From the NCBI RefSeq assembly GCF_921293095.1, contig NC_060248.1, forward strand, positions 129,158,972 through 129,222,971: a stretch of 64,000 nt of DNA, read 5' to 3'. The stretch comes from Ischnura elegans. Lineage: Eukaryota > Arthropoda > Insecta > Odonata > Coenagrionidae. Numbering within the stretch: the stretch's first letter is position 1; every line of letters begins with the position of its first letter. Below are positions 34,622 through 63,160 of the stretch, piece after piece. A model generated the notes under the pieces. That model searched no databases. It saw only the letters and a program-made list of their open reading frames with translations, and was not told the origin of the DNA. The translations under genes were made by a program, and so were the position numbers.

Positions 34622-35256
34622 GCATTAAGCATGCTAAAAGACAGGCAAGATCATTTTTAAAGCATTTTAATGGAGTGTTTGCTAAAAATTAGAAGTATAA
34701 AAATTTCTGTATTTGCACAAATAAGTTCCAGAATTATGCTATATTTCTTTAGATCTGAGAATGCTGGTAAGTTATCGTGAGACCCTGCACTTTGTAGACA
34801 AGCATTCATGCAGCATATTAAAACAGAAAATTTCAAAATTTTTTAATTTTGAAATTTCATGGGAGTCCCCCCCAAAATTAGGGAAAATCTTTGCATTGAA
34901 GTTGTCCCACCTGTCGGTTATTGATACATATTGCAATATGTACTTCTTATCCTACTACCGGATTTTTTAATTTCAAATTAATTTTTAATCTAATGGGTTG
35001 TAATGTTTTAAATTAACTTGAACTAGCCATAGATTGATCTTAGCCGATCTGAAAGTAAATTCTACATAAGCTACTAATTCCTGCTTTAGATAAGGTATGG
35101 CTGAAACGTAATGACCCACTAGAGTCCTTGAAAATTAAAACCAACCACTGCCATTTTGTGTGAGTTCTGAACTATGAGCAGATAAGGTGATCAATTTTGG
35201 TCATCTGAGAAATATGAAAGAATGCAAAAACATGTCCTCCTGTGCACAAGTACCCT
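34622..35256. other. intergenic, no feature seen
   Basis: AT-rich sequence between MITE copy B and the LINE tail. Nothing recognised. Confidence 0.4.
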
Positions 35257-37356
35257 TATAATAATAATAATTTTATTGGTCCCAGGACTTTACATTGTAA
35301 AATATAGGACATGTCATACACAAAAATAAATACATACACAATCAAAGTCAGAATCAGACACTTCTGTGGTAGGCAGATTCCTCTAGAAACTGAGTTGTGC
35401 TATAATAGCCTTTGTTGACTAGAAAGAGTTTAAGATTAGATTTGAAAATTGCCCTTGAAGAAGCTTTTTTTATGGTTGACGGCAGAGCATTATAAACCTT
35501 GATAGCCATGTGAAAAGGGCTCTTATTGTACATTGCCGTGGCGTGGCAGTACATATGTACATCTCCACTATGGCGCGTGGAGTGTCCGTGCACTTGAGCA
35601 TTGGTAGTGAGATCTTTTATATTACCTTTGACATGCATACACAAGTGGTATATATACATAGATGGTAACGTTAGGAGTTTTAATTCCCTGAAATAGGGTT
35701 TGCAAGATTTCCACGGGGGTATCTTTGCTATATACCTTATACTTTTTCTTTGTGTTGCGAAAACTCTACGAAATCCAGGCGACGATCCCCAGACAAGGGT
35801 TGGGTGACAGATGAAATAAGGGCTGCTAGCGTTAATTTTAGGGAATTATGTCAATTAAGAAAAGGGCAGAAGGGCTACGACCTCAATAGTAACTACTTTC
35901 AGAGTTACAAAAAAGCATACAGGGACCTTATAGTTCAAACCAAGAAAGCTTACTACAGCAGACTTATCAGTCAAGCTGAAAATGTGACCAAAACATCATG
36001 GCGAATAGTAAGAAAGGCAACAAACTCTAAGGTAAACAGGAGTGGAAATTTAACAATAAAAATTGGGGAAGGGATAAACTTGGCCGATCCTATGCAAGTG
36101 GCAGTTTTTGCCAATAAGTACCTCGCAACTGTACCCCTACAATTACATAGCTCAATAATAAGTAGTGACAGATTCAGTACGGGGCACTGTCAACACATGT
36201 GCTCCTCTATGGTCCTCTTTCCGGTAACAGAAAATGAGGTATTGAAGTGCATAAATAGCCTGAAAGACAAACCATCAGTTGGGATAGACGATATTCCTTC
36301 CTTCATCCTAAAAAAATGCTCTAAAGCTATAATTAAGCCCTTAGCTTTCATAATAAATGAGTCCTTTAATAAGGGTGAGTTTCCAAACTATTTAAAAATA
36401 GCTAAAATAAAACTGATCCACAAAAAAGGTGATGTGGACAACATAGGAAATTACCGGCCAGTATCCTTGCTGACTAATATATCTAAAATTTTTGAGCTAA
36501 TGATGAGAGACAGGATTATGAACTTTGTCGTCCAATCCAAATTATTAAACATGGAACAGTTTGGATTCCAAAAGGGGAGAAGCACCAATGATACGATTGC
36601 ATGCTTTCTGAAAAAAATCATGACCTCATGGGACAGGAATGAATTCTCGGTGGGTATATTCAATGACCTTTCTCGTGCATTTGACACAGTAGATCACAAA
36701 ATCCTTCTCATTAAATGTGAGCACTATGGGATCAGGGGAATCGTTCATAAATGGTTGCAATCATATCTAGAGGATAGGCAACAGATGGTAGAGGTTGAGG
36801 GTACAGGCATCAACAACATTGTTACAAACTACTTATCTCCCATAGAAATAATAAATGTAGGGGTACCACAGGGCAGTATTTTGGGGCCCCTCTTATTCTT
36901 ACTATACATCAATGATTTGCCGAGGTTTATTAAAAACAATGATATAGTGTTATATGCTGATGATACATCTCTAGCAATGAGCCACAGGGATCCTAAGCTG
37001 CTGCAAACGAAGCTGGAGAGTTCACTACTACTCCTAGAAAAGTGGTTCAACCTTAATAAACTTTCTGTAAATGTTAAGAAAACGAATTACATTCAATTTA
37101 AAAAAAAGAGGGAAGTGCCTCAGTTAGAGGTATTCTTAAATGGTCAGCCCATAGAGAGGGTAAATAGCACCAAGTTTCTAGGTCTAGCTATTGATGATTC
37201 CCTAAATTGGGAGACCCATACCAATGCCCTATGCTCAACCCTGGCTAAAAGTGGATATGTTCTGAGAAATCTGGTAGATATTGTTGATTTAAATGTTCTA
37301 AAAATGGTATATTATGGTTATTTTGAATCCCATTTGTCCTATGGAATTATTTCTAG
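35257..37356 (-). mobile_element. LINE with twin-priming inversion
   Basis: The element's 3' end is on the minus strand at 35257-35745: its tail is an ATT microsatellite (35257-35271) preceded by the C-terminal reverse transcriptase tail (RKSIRYIAKIPPWKSCKPYF, later IKVYNALP and FLVNKGYYS). The upstream part of the same kind of element, linker through reverse transcriptase, is on the opposite strand at 35757-37356. That arrangement, with a short missing stretch at the junction, is the signature of twin priming. Jockey/CR1/L2-like group by motif style. The endonuclease and 5' end are absent. No clear target duplication was found. Confidence 0.8.
35757..37356 (+). pseudogene. LINE reverse transcriptase, inverted 5' part
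   Basis: An uninterrupted frame of more than 500 codons. The linker is about residues 5-110. Reverse transcriptase motifs are LIHKKGD, NYRPVSLL, FGFQKGRST, FNDLSRAFDTVDH (catalytic Asp), GVPQGSILGPLLF, YADDTSLAM (catalytic YADD), FLGLAIDD and YYGYFESHLSYGI. The frame stops being homologous at about 37350, where it runs into flanking sequence. The lack of stops suggests a fairly recent insertion. There is no start codon of its own, as it is a 5'-truncated, inverted copy. Confidence 0.85.
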
Positions 37357-37390
37357 GGGTTATCATTATTTTCCTTGTCACACTTTTTAA

Positions 37391-38190
37391 AAATTTATAT
37401 TATTGTAATTTTTTGCTAACAGCACTCAGCAAGAGGAAGGTAATGGGGCTTGACTCCATTATCCTGCGGTGGATATTGATCCCAAAGCTATGCATGAATT
37501 TTATCAATTGCATGTTAGTTGAATGAATATTGAACAACCCCGACAACTTTCTCTCCAATACTCAGTATGCTGGTGTGACCCACAAAATAACAGGAAATTG
37601 AGATTAAATCTTCAAACTCCATTCTGAGCATCAAAAACTATCTTTAGGGTACAACAGCTTTTAGCATTATTTTATAAGTTTTAAGGATAGCTGCATTACC
37701 ATTACTCATGCTTGGAAGCTCACGACCCTATTAGCTACACTTTTTTTGCTTCAATTTCCCTTGCTGATTGTGCATGCCCAAGTACTTTGATGTTGTTTAA
37801 AATTATCCCGTAGAGTACTGTGTGGTCAGATAAAAAGATGCTATAGACAAAATATTAGATATAAAACGAAGCATTTTGTGATTCCTTAGGATTAACTATG
37901 GTTGGAGGTACTACATGGATTAGGCAATTTAGAGACATATCTACCATACACAAAGCGTCAAGAAACTAAAAATCCTGTGCATATCATGATTCACTTATTC
38001 CGACTTGGTGTACACCTACTCAATGCGATTGACTGCAAAAATATCAAAAGGAGAGAATTGAATTTTTCCTTTCCAAATCATAGATTTTCTCCACCCACAC
38101 CAATAATTTTATGTTGAACTGAGTTTAGATTTTTGCTTGTAAATGTATGACTTTTACTTGAAATTTTTCTCATGAAGAATATCAATAATG
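37391..38190. other. intergenic, no feature seen
   Basis: AT-rich spacer between the LINE and a Tigger-type MITE. Nothing recognised. Confidence 0.4.
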
Positions 38191-38874
38191 CAGTAAAACC
38201 TCTTTCCATTGTAATGAAGGGGACCAAAATTTGGGCAATTTGATGTATGGAGGTTCACTATAGAGAGGTTTTAGTGGTAGGCACCATTTTTCATATCCTT
38301 CGGAAATGAAAGACACTACTGTCTCTGAAACCATTATGTGTTTAAACAAACATTTATGCATTAGGGAACATATATTTATTATTTAATAATTACTGATAGC
38401 GAGCGCTATCACATGATTTTTACCATGATTCGAGAGAAAACAATGTTATCTCTCTCAATTCAACAGTCACTTAAAACGATTAGGATAGTTGGATACCTAT
38501 TTTTATTTACTGTTAGGTATGCTCTCATATCGAACAAAATGGCCACAACTAATGATTAACGTGAAAATTACATCATATTAAAGGTATGTAAGAAAAAAAA
38601 AAAAGAGTGAAACATTTATTGCTGAAAATGTCATTCCATGTACGTATTCGCGGCTGCATTAATGGTCTCTTGTTGTCTCGGTACGATTTGCGGAGGTAGT
38701 TCGGCCGTCTCGGGGGTGTATCCTTGGTATGATAAGTGGAGGTTTTACGATATAATGAGGTTCACTACAAAGAGGTTTGCCTATATATTTACATGTAAAT
38801 CAGACGGGACCGTAGGGGTGGTATGATGGATGGCGGTTTACGATGTAAAGAGGTTCACTACATAAAGGTTTTAC
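38191..38874. mobile_element. Tigger/pogo-type MITE (CAGTAAAACCTC ends)
   Basis: The left end is CAGTAAAACCTCTTTCCATT, and the right end read inward is TAGTAAAACCTTTATGTAG. A further inverted pair, AGGTTCACTATAGAGAGG and AGGTTCACTACATAAAGG, lies inside the ends. About 684 bp, no transposase seen. The terminus style matches Tigger/pogo elements. A TA follows the right end; the left flank does not show a clean TA. Confidence 0.65.
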
Positions 38875-38959
38875 TATATTTCAATTAAATCGCAATAATT
38901 CATTTCATTAACTACTTCATTTTGTTGATCAAAGTGTATGTTACCGTCAATCACTTAGT

Positions 38960-39175
38960 ACCATTGGTGTGGCAAGAATTTTTTCAGGTGGGTTCCTGGA
39001 GTGCTTAAAAGTGCCCCCCCTAATAAATATAGACTTTTATGTAATTGATTTTGAAGGAAAAATCCTAATGAGTATTTAGTAAAAAAAGAACCAATTGTTA
39101 CCATACATTTTCTACACTTCCACTTGAAATTTTAGTTTCGCACTATATTGTTGGGGTTTCCAAGTCTTTCACATA
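38960..39175. other. possible decayed hAT-like MITE end
   Basis: CATTGGTGTGGCAAG followed by a G-run and a C-run (GTGCCCCCCC) recalls the hAT MITEs elsewhere in the window. No matching right end or duplication was found. Confidence 0.2.
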
Positions 39176-39375
39176 TGATTAAGCCTGTAGAGAGTTCGGG
39201 GGAGGTGAATTTTGGAGAAGCAGTCTTCAGCGTACCAGGCAGTTAGACAGAGTAGCATTTGGGGCTTTGAACCACCTAATAGTTTTTCCCTTGCGGCAAC
39301 CACCTGCAACACATCTCCTGAGGAGACCACTAATCTTGGGAAACCTATCCTGCGACACTCCATTTTTTTAATATA

Positions 39376-40352
39376 CAGGGTCCATTCAATAAGTATCGGG
39401 ACTGGTTTTAAAAATCAAAATTTATTGAAGTTATCATAATATTTACTTAATAATCTTCATAATACATTCCCCATACATTGATATACTTAGTTCAGCGCGT
39501 CTTCCACATGTCAAAAGCCCACTGGAAGTCTGTTTCCGGAATATTGTTCAGAGCCTTTGTCATCGCTGCTTGAACCGCCTTGATGGAGTCGAACCGAAAT
39601 CCTTGAGATCCCTTTTTATTCGCAGAAACAAGAAAAATTCCGGTGGAGCCATGTCGGGGGTGGGTGAGGCAACATCACCACAATTTTGCTGGCAGCTGCC
39701 ACACAACACTTGCACTGTGGCACGGCACATTGTCATGGTGAAGTTTCCAATTCTTGTCAATGGCTGATTACGTGTGCGTTATGCGATGCCGCACCATCTT
39801 CGTGCACATTTCCTCATCGCAAGATCCTCTGTTACAATGAAGAGGAGGGTTATGACTGGAAGGCCGGTCACCTCACTGATAAGGCCGATGGTTAAACACC
39901 TGATAGAGTCCAAAACGTTTTTCACTTTGCCCACCTGAGCATCGGTTCGAGCTGTTGTTGGGCATCCGATGCAGTGCAAGTCTTCGACGAGCTTCCGACC
40001 TTCCTTAAACATTTTGTGCCACTCAAAAACTCTTGTGCGGCTTAAGGTATCATCCCCATAAGCCTGTTTAATGAGTTCAAGGGTCTCCATTGTGGATTTC
40101 CTGAGTTTAACGCAAAGCTTCACAGCATAGCGTTGCTCAACAGTGGGCTCCATGTTGGGAAGCGACGACACCACAGACAATCACACGTCACAATAATCAA
40201 CCTGCTGTCTCAACACATGACCGGAGGTGACTGAACTAAAGTGCGCCACAGTGGTGAGGGACCGCTCTACCGAGCCGACAAGTCGGACCCCACATCCACC
40301 GAATTGCTGAGGCTACAGCAAACCAGTCCAGATACTTTTTGAACAGACCCTG
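39376..40352 (-). mobile_element. mariner element, internally deleted
   Basis: Terminal inverted repeats: CAGGGTCCATTCAATAAGTA on the left, and CAGGGTCTGTTCAAAAAGTA when the right end is read inward. TA precedes the left end. The minus-strand frame from 40180 encodes the mariner N terminus (VEQRYAVKLCVKL, SRTRVFEWHKMFKEGRK, VTEDLAMRK). Near 39650 the C-terminal PDMAPPEFFLFLRIKRDLK motif reappears in another frame. At about 977 bp it is shorter than full mariners (about 1.3 kb): the central catalytic part is missing, and frames are shifted. Confidence 0.85.
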
Positions 40353-43300
40353 TTTGTTGGTGCATCCCAAAATCACTGCTGATAATTAATGTTGAATTTA
40401 ACTTACAGCTTTACGCTAATGAGATATTGGCTGATATGATGTAACTCACGGCACTCTGCACATGCTCGTTAAGGGGCTATGCCCCTTAAAATCCCTGGAT
40501 CCAGCTTCGCCGTCTATTTTTGTGGGTGTTGGAACAATTTTTATACAAGTAATGTCTTCGTCGTCCAGGTGGGAGGGAAAGGGACCCTCGGATCGCCATC
40601 GTCGTAGGAACACTCACTTCTCCTCCGCGGGATATACAGCTTCTTTTCTAAGTGCTTTCAGTCCTAATTAATTTATTCTGAGAATTTTTAAGCAAACATT
40701 CCATTCATTTTGGTAAAACAACTCTTCATCAGTACAGGAATCTTAGTTGCCTGACCACTTATAAGCACTGGAAGCTTTGCTAATGCAATATGCAAATTAA
40801 AATTTTTAGGATTTTGTACTGCATGTAAGCATAATCACATTTTACCGAGAAATTATTTTCAAGTTTACCGAAATAACTCCTGAAGTAATGGAAAATATAA
40901 TCTCATACATATCAAAAATCCTTTTTGAATGACAGAAATACTATGTGATGCACACCCATTACTTCAGCTTGGAAAGAGAAGTTCTTTCATTTTCATTACT
41001 TCCCTTCCATCCACAGGCTCTATTCTCCCTTCAGTTAACTCATATTTCAGTGTTAGCTTCGCTAAATCTGCAATGTGTAGTTAAGTTCACCGTACAATTG
41101 TTTAAGTGAGAGAATAAAACATGCATCTCTTAGTATCGATTGTACAAAAATACCTCAACCATTAATGATATTCCATAGTTTGAAAAGTCAAACTATGCAG
41201 ATTGGTCAACCACAAAGCATATTCTATTAAATTGTTTTTATGGCCCAATGGATCCACTTTAGCACCAATTACATGGTTTTCAAATTTAATCTGTGACAGC
41301 TAATTACCTTCCAAGTGACAGAAAAGTGCTCATATTCATTTCTTCATCAGATTCAGCTTTAGTACAAAATTATTCTGAAACAGTACCCCTATGCTTACCC
41401 AAACTATACATTTTTAGAGAGGATGGAGTTACCACTCATTACCTTGTAACTACTCCAAAATTAAAGAAAAAACTGAACAGGCAACAATGAAATTTGAAAT
41501 ATGAACTTTAAACTCTCATGAGTCACATTAGGGATTTAACTAAAATGATTACCTAACATAAATGTAACTTACCTGTCACAATAAACAATGGCAATGACTT
41601 CTGGAAGCAATACCTAGCCGGAATTCACTAGCACCAAGTAAAGTATTGTAGTTTGTAAATCAGACATTGTAAATTTATTCACAATTACACAATGTACAGT
41701 GATCATTAAGCATGGTTGAAATAAATCATCCAGAAATAGAGTACTATTGAATTTTATGATGAAAAATTTTTAGATGTGTCCCAGATATCTGTGAAGACCA
41801 AACACATTTCAGTATTAACTATTTCTTTGTAAGTTACTACAATAGTCTCTCTCAACATGGAAATGTTGGGAACTGAAACAAGGTGAAACAGCAGAGAGGA
41901 CTGGTGCCCAATTTTTCTTACACTGTTTACATCAAAAGGAGCTGGGATAGAGCTTTTTTGTTAAAAAAAAAGTTGAATATATAATGACACTGACCCCAAA
42001 AGGGTTTTATCTTCTTATGTTCACCCATCACTTTGGCCAACGACCACGCACACTTTCAATCATGCTTCTCCCAATCATTATCCACACAAACATGCAGCAT
42101 CAACAGAGATTTAGAACAATAATACTACAACAGTACATCTCATTTTGTACAAAAGAGAAAAGCATTTTTTTAAGAATTGCAACCATAAGATGTCCAACCC
42201 TTTTTTCTCCATTCACTCCAATACTCTTCTTCATTCTCAGGTATTCATTTACATTAAACACTTTGGATTAAAAACTACTTACAAAAAATTAATACATAAT
42301 TAGCTTCCCAATCACACATCATCACTCATTATTATAGTGGTGGTATTTCCCCAACCACATTCCAATCTCATCATTCACCAAATGTACACGCACTCATCTC
42401 CATCATACATCATTGGTATTGTTTGTATTCACTGGTGGTGGGTGACTTTTTAAAAGGGCATGATATAATATTTAATAAAATTAACAAACAAATAAAAACA
42501 GGTCTCTCCAAAATAATTTTGGCAGCAGCTCATTTCTTTAGGTATACATAAAAATAAGTAAAGAAAAGCAACAGCAGCATCATTTTCAAGAGCCAACAAA
42601 CATTTATCATATTCTCATCTATTTTTTGATTCATACTCTATCCACATTTAAAAAAAATGACACAACAAACACGCGCACGGCCCTCGACCAGCTCAAATGT
42701 TTTAGCAACACCAAGACTACTATTATATAAAAAAATACTTCCTTTAAAAGCAAGAAACCAAGCAAAAGAACAGCACAATGTTGTTACACATTCTATATTA
42801 TCCCATCCAAACCACAAGTGTACCGTTTTTGTAGTTTGTGCTCCACCTGTGGGCTTTCTGGCGATGGAGAACCACTTCTGACATGGCTCACCAACATCTA
42901 CATACTGCCAACAACAAAGATTCAAATGTATTTGAAAGCATTTCTTTTAAACGAGACTAAGCAGAAAAGTGATAGCTGCAATTCACATACAAATAAATAA
43001 GGAAAAAGGACTAGCAGGGCCAAGTGTCTTCCACTTCCTAACAAACACACACCATCACTTCAAAATAGAAAAAAGTGTAAATGGAAAGTTCACACCAGAT
43101 CAATACCTAAGTGTTTTAATTAAAGCTGCAAATAGCTCAAACTCTGAGAAACTCATTTCTTAAATATACATTTGTAGAAATCTGTAATTGGAGCAGTGCG
43201 GGGGAGTTTGCTAACAAATAAACTCTCAGTGGACCAGTCCCTCAGTGAAGTAAAAGTGTCCGGGATGTCCGAGGAAACAGTCATCATACCATCCCCATCC

Positions 43301-43599
43301 TAGATGCACGTCTTGCTCGACAAGAGAGATATTCTTATATTTTTTTTTAACTTTTTTCTTCAACTTTTGTGCAGATGCAAGGACTACCCATGCCCAGCAT
43401 TTGGAGTGTACCCTCCTCTCATCCATAACACCAAAAGGGCCAGCGGTACAGCTTTCGTACATGGGATAAAAATGCTTCGATCCCAGATGGGGAAGTCAAG
43501 CTAGAGTCTAAACCACAAACAAGCTACCAAGCCCCAGAATTCACACGTGGGCCTCAACAACACATGAATTGGTTGGATGAGTTTTGATCCACCTCTTGC
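40353..43599. other. G alpha s 3' flank, no gene seen
   Basis: AT-rich sequence downstream of the G alpha s stop (46090). Some of it may be a long 3' untranslated region. An AATAAA on the minus strand (plus TTTATT) near 41675 is one possible poly(A) signal. No second gene recognised. Confidence 0.35.
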
Positions 43600-46089
43600 G
43601 CGTGCACTAACCCTGGAGGGTGGGTGGGAGGGGGGGAGGGAGAGAGGGTTAAGGAGAGAGAGAGAGAGAGAGAGAGGGGAGGGGAAAATGGTGTATGGCA
43701 GGTGCAGTGTGCACGTGCAAGCCACACAAGGTCTCAGGAGGGCTGGTCGGATTCATCGCGGTGCTGGGTGGAGGAAGGCAGAGACCATGCGAGTATGCGC
43801 ACAACACAGAGCACACCCCATCCCTCCCTCACGCTTGCGTGCACACACAGGCACACACCTTCGGTTGTCCCTCGACAGGATTTCAAAAGGGGGGGTTTGG
43901 CGGCCATCAGGACTTATCACAAATGCTGGCCGCCCACATAGTTCCTGAACAAACACTGGAAATACCAAGATCAAAATCATGACTTACACCACTCTCAGAT
44001 CAATCAAAACAAAATAGTCGTATAAGATTTAAAAATTGGCAATAGGTAAGAAAATATATCTGGATCAAAATTCATCCAAAGCTTGAAGGACTCTAATAAC
44101 GTACTTTGATCCAACATCATTTAAAAATCTTTAAGCCTTGAAAAATGAAGTAAGAAATGATACATGATTCAGACAAGAGGAGACAAGTGGAAAACTGTGC
44201 GAATACGATTTTGGTTAACCTTTGAGCCTTTAGAGCGCAAAGGCGCCTGTCCAAAGATGGACGTTCCCTTCCCAGTACACAAAGAGGGCTCAACACAGGA
44301 CTCATGGCCCTGGCCCCGAGATCATCAAATAGATTCCCATCATTCAGGCCACAAAAATACACCCTCTGGTTCAAAACATAAGTGTGAACCAAAAATGAAA
44401 AGTCAACATTTTCTAGGATGGCAACTCCTTCAGGACAACAATGTGAGTTTTTAAAATATATTTAACAAATATGAACAACATAAGACCTCAAGATGCCATT
44501 AATGGGCAGTACTAGGGAGAAAAATGAAAGCAACAAATAATGAATTGAGATAGAACAAGACAATTGGGAAAGTAAAAAGATTTTGTGTACGTAACTTTCA
44601 CTAAGTGAGAAGATATTGGGAAAGAAAGAGGAGGGAGGAGTTTAACAACATCCAATGAGATCACATTCTGACCTACAACACCCCAAGGAAATTTTTTCTT
44701 TTGTTTTCTAAAACTCCTTAAAATCTTGAACTTGCCACTAAAAAGATCATCCTGAGGCTTGCCCAAGAAACAAAGCCTGTTAAATGCAAGAATACTGCAT
44801 GCACACAGAGGGGAACGGGAAACAATTGAACTCTGTGACTGACTCACTCATCTGGTGGGGCGACGGAGATAGAGAAAATAGCCAAGAAAGAGAAATACAA
44901 GAGTTATGAAATTACAATGCACACTTAAAAAGGCCCCAAAGCTAATTTCTGCAGCGAACACACCCACAACGATGAACAGGAGGGAGGATCGAGCTACCAA
45001 TCAGATAGAGAGGCTGGGTACAGGGAACGGGAAGGGTGGAAGAGGAATGGCATACATATGTGACAATGGTTGGGGGGGGGGTAGGGCAGAGGAGGCTTTT
45101 CCGATGTACAAGGGTTTGTGCGTAGGACTCAAAAGAGAGTGGGGGAAAATGGGGAGGAGGAAGGGGGCATTGGGGGCATTCACTCCTACTGCAAACTGAG
45201 ACGTCTCTGAAAGCACAAATGCCAAATTAACACTCTTGATGACTGGGTAACTCACCACCACCATCATTTCTATAGCGGCAGATTAACTAGCAGCTGTGAC
45301 TCTCATACTCATCCAACCTCCCAGTAACACTTATTTACTCCTTTTCTGCTGAACATATGCACCCAAATATGTACACGATTGGATGTTTACATTCAAGAGT
45401 CCACAAGAGCACAGATGGAAACCATGGGGGTGCCATCAAGGTGTCACCAAACAAACATCTGCCTCTGACCCCTTCATTTTTTTTTAAATACAAGGCTGTA
45501 CTTAAAAAAGAACCACTTGCAGACATACATACACACACACACACCCAGGCACTCACTCGTTCACACACACACACACACACTCTCAGGTGGAATAGTGCCT
45601 TGCCCTCCATCGGCTCTCCCTCCACCCCCCTCACACAAGAAGAGTAGACATGCTCGCTCCCGACTAACACCCTCCCCCCTCGTGGTCAGCCAGATAAATA
45701 AAAAGATCGTACGGAGAAGCACACGCTCATCATCAAGTTGAATCGAAAACACACCCACTCTCGCCCTCTATTCACTTTCTCACAAAAGAAAAAAACATTT
45801 CTTGTGATCCCCAAGTCATGTGCAGAGGGGAAGTTGAGACGAGGCAGCGGTGAGGAGGAGGGATGGGGGCGGCACGCCGCTCCGCCACGCAGCCGGAGCC
45901 CCACCACGGCAGACGATGCCTCGGAACCCCCCACCCACCCTTCCTCCCCCCCCTCCTGCGGCCGAACGTGTGCTGGTGGCGACACGACAGTGGTTTCTCC
46001 CGATGGCGGCAACGGCAAAAGAAGAACCGCCTCTTGCCCCTCCTCGGCTCCTCAGCTCCCCAGCCACATGGACAGTGGTGGGGGTTGCA
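43600..46089 (-). other. probable G alpha s 3' untranslated region, simple-sequence rich
   Basis: Directly downstream of the G alpha s stop codon. It holds a purine-rich GGGAGG/AGAGAG tract (43615-43682), C-rich patches, a CA microsatellite (45529-45583) and a GC-rich patch (45830-46080). Many overlapping open frames arise from the biased composition and show no protein family. The transcript end is unplaced. Confidence 0.4.
45529..45583. repeat. (CA)n microsatellite
   Basis: Two CA-dinucleotide runs separated by CCAGGCACTCACTCGTT. Simple repeat, likely polymorphic. Confidence 0.85.
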
Positions 46090-61982
<15,893 letters not shown>

Positions 61983-62860
61983 CTGCAAGAGAGAAGAGTA
62001 GTCGGCGTGAGCGAGGTGAACGGCCGGCAAATTGCGCCTTCCGCTGCTCCGCTCATTCATCGGCAGAGACCGCACCCACCCGGTGCACGACGACCCGACG
62101 GTAGCGGAGGCAGAGGCAAACGGGGGGAAAGCATTTGGAATCACTCAAGGGATATTATCAACTGAAGCGATGTTATGAAACCTATCCCATTTGAGAAATA
62201 TTCGAGGCGGATCTCCGATGAATCTAGGATTAAGAATTCCCTCTAGGCCAGTCGGATTTTGCCTTTAATTCGTCACGAATCACTCGTTAAAAAATTTAAT
62301 TTAAATCTTTAGCGGAATTTTCAAGTAGAATACTTTTTGCCTGATGGTCCAGATATTTGAAGGAGCTTAATAATTATGGAAGAAGCAGTCCTAAGAATAG
62401 GATTAGGGAAATAGACGGCAGAACCGATACATTTAAGATGTCATTTTTTCCGCTCTTTTCGAGTTAAGATCTACGATAACTTGACTATGTCTTCATGTGT
62501 AGTTAATAAGTTATTTTACTTGCACTAAGTATCTGCATGATTTTTTGGCATTTTACAACTCATGCATGAATCTTTCAGTACGCCAACTTCACGTTATTTT
62601 TTTCCACTAATTAGTAGTTTCATTTGTAAGGTAGCTTCCTTATCACTCTCCTACATAGTGTCTGGTCAGACAGCGTGTCGTGGTCCCAAGTTCGCCTGTG
62701 TCCGGCGAACGAGCGCATTACTGATTAAGGCTAGGATGAGTGCTGCATTGGCACAGAGTAGATATCCCTACTCCGTGGCATTGGAGTGGGATCATCCCGT
62801 ACCACACACCATGGTGGTGGGTTGCACGGTACCTCATATATGAAGATGCAAAACATTCTC
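61983..62860. other. G alpha s intron at right side
   Basis: Intron upstream of the exon at 61982-61885. No G alpha s exon (for instance the one ending in the conserved VPDFDFP segment) was recognised up to the window end. Confidence 0.4.
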
Positions 62861-62864
62861 ATCG

Positions 62865-63160
62865 TCAGTTGGGTAAAACTTTGGCGGTCCATGGATGTCC
62901 GTCTGCGTTGAAATTGTTAACGTGCTTCTTTATCTCCATCGTCTCCCTGAACAATCGGGTTTTAATACGCTTCTTCTTAGCTAGGATTTTTGCGTTTTCC
63001 ATGCGGCCCAAGGCGGCGTGTTCTGCGACTGCTGATTTTTGAAAATGTCCCCACTGAATGGCGGCGCTGTGTTCCTTTATCCTCGCCCGGATGATTCTTC
63101 CCGTCTCTCCCACATACATCATGTCACAGGTCCTGCAATTTCCTTGATAAACTCAATTTA
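62865..63160 (-). mobile_element. Penelope-like element GIY-YIG endonuclease fragment
   Basis: On the minus strand the frame reads YQGNCRTCDMMYVGETGR, then RARIKEHSAAI, AVAEHAALG, AKILAKKKRIKTRLFRETME and IKKHVNNFN. The MYVGETGR block with the downstream RxxxRExxEIxKHxNNFN block is diagnostic of the Penelope-like GIY-YIG domain. Only this C-terminal part is present. It differs in sequence from the fragment at 13250-13480, so it belongs to a different lineage. Broken and old. Confidence 0.8.
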
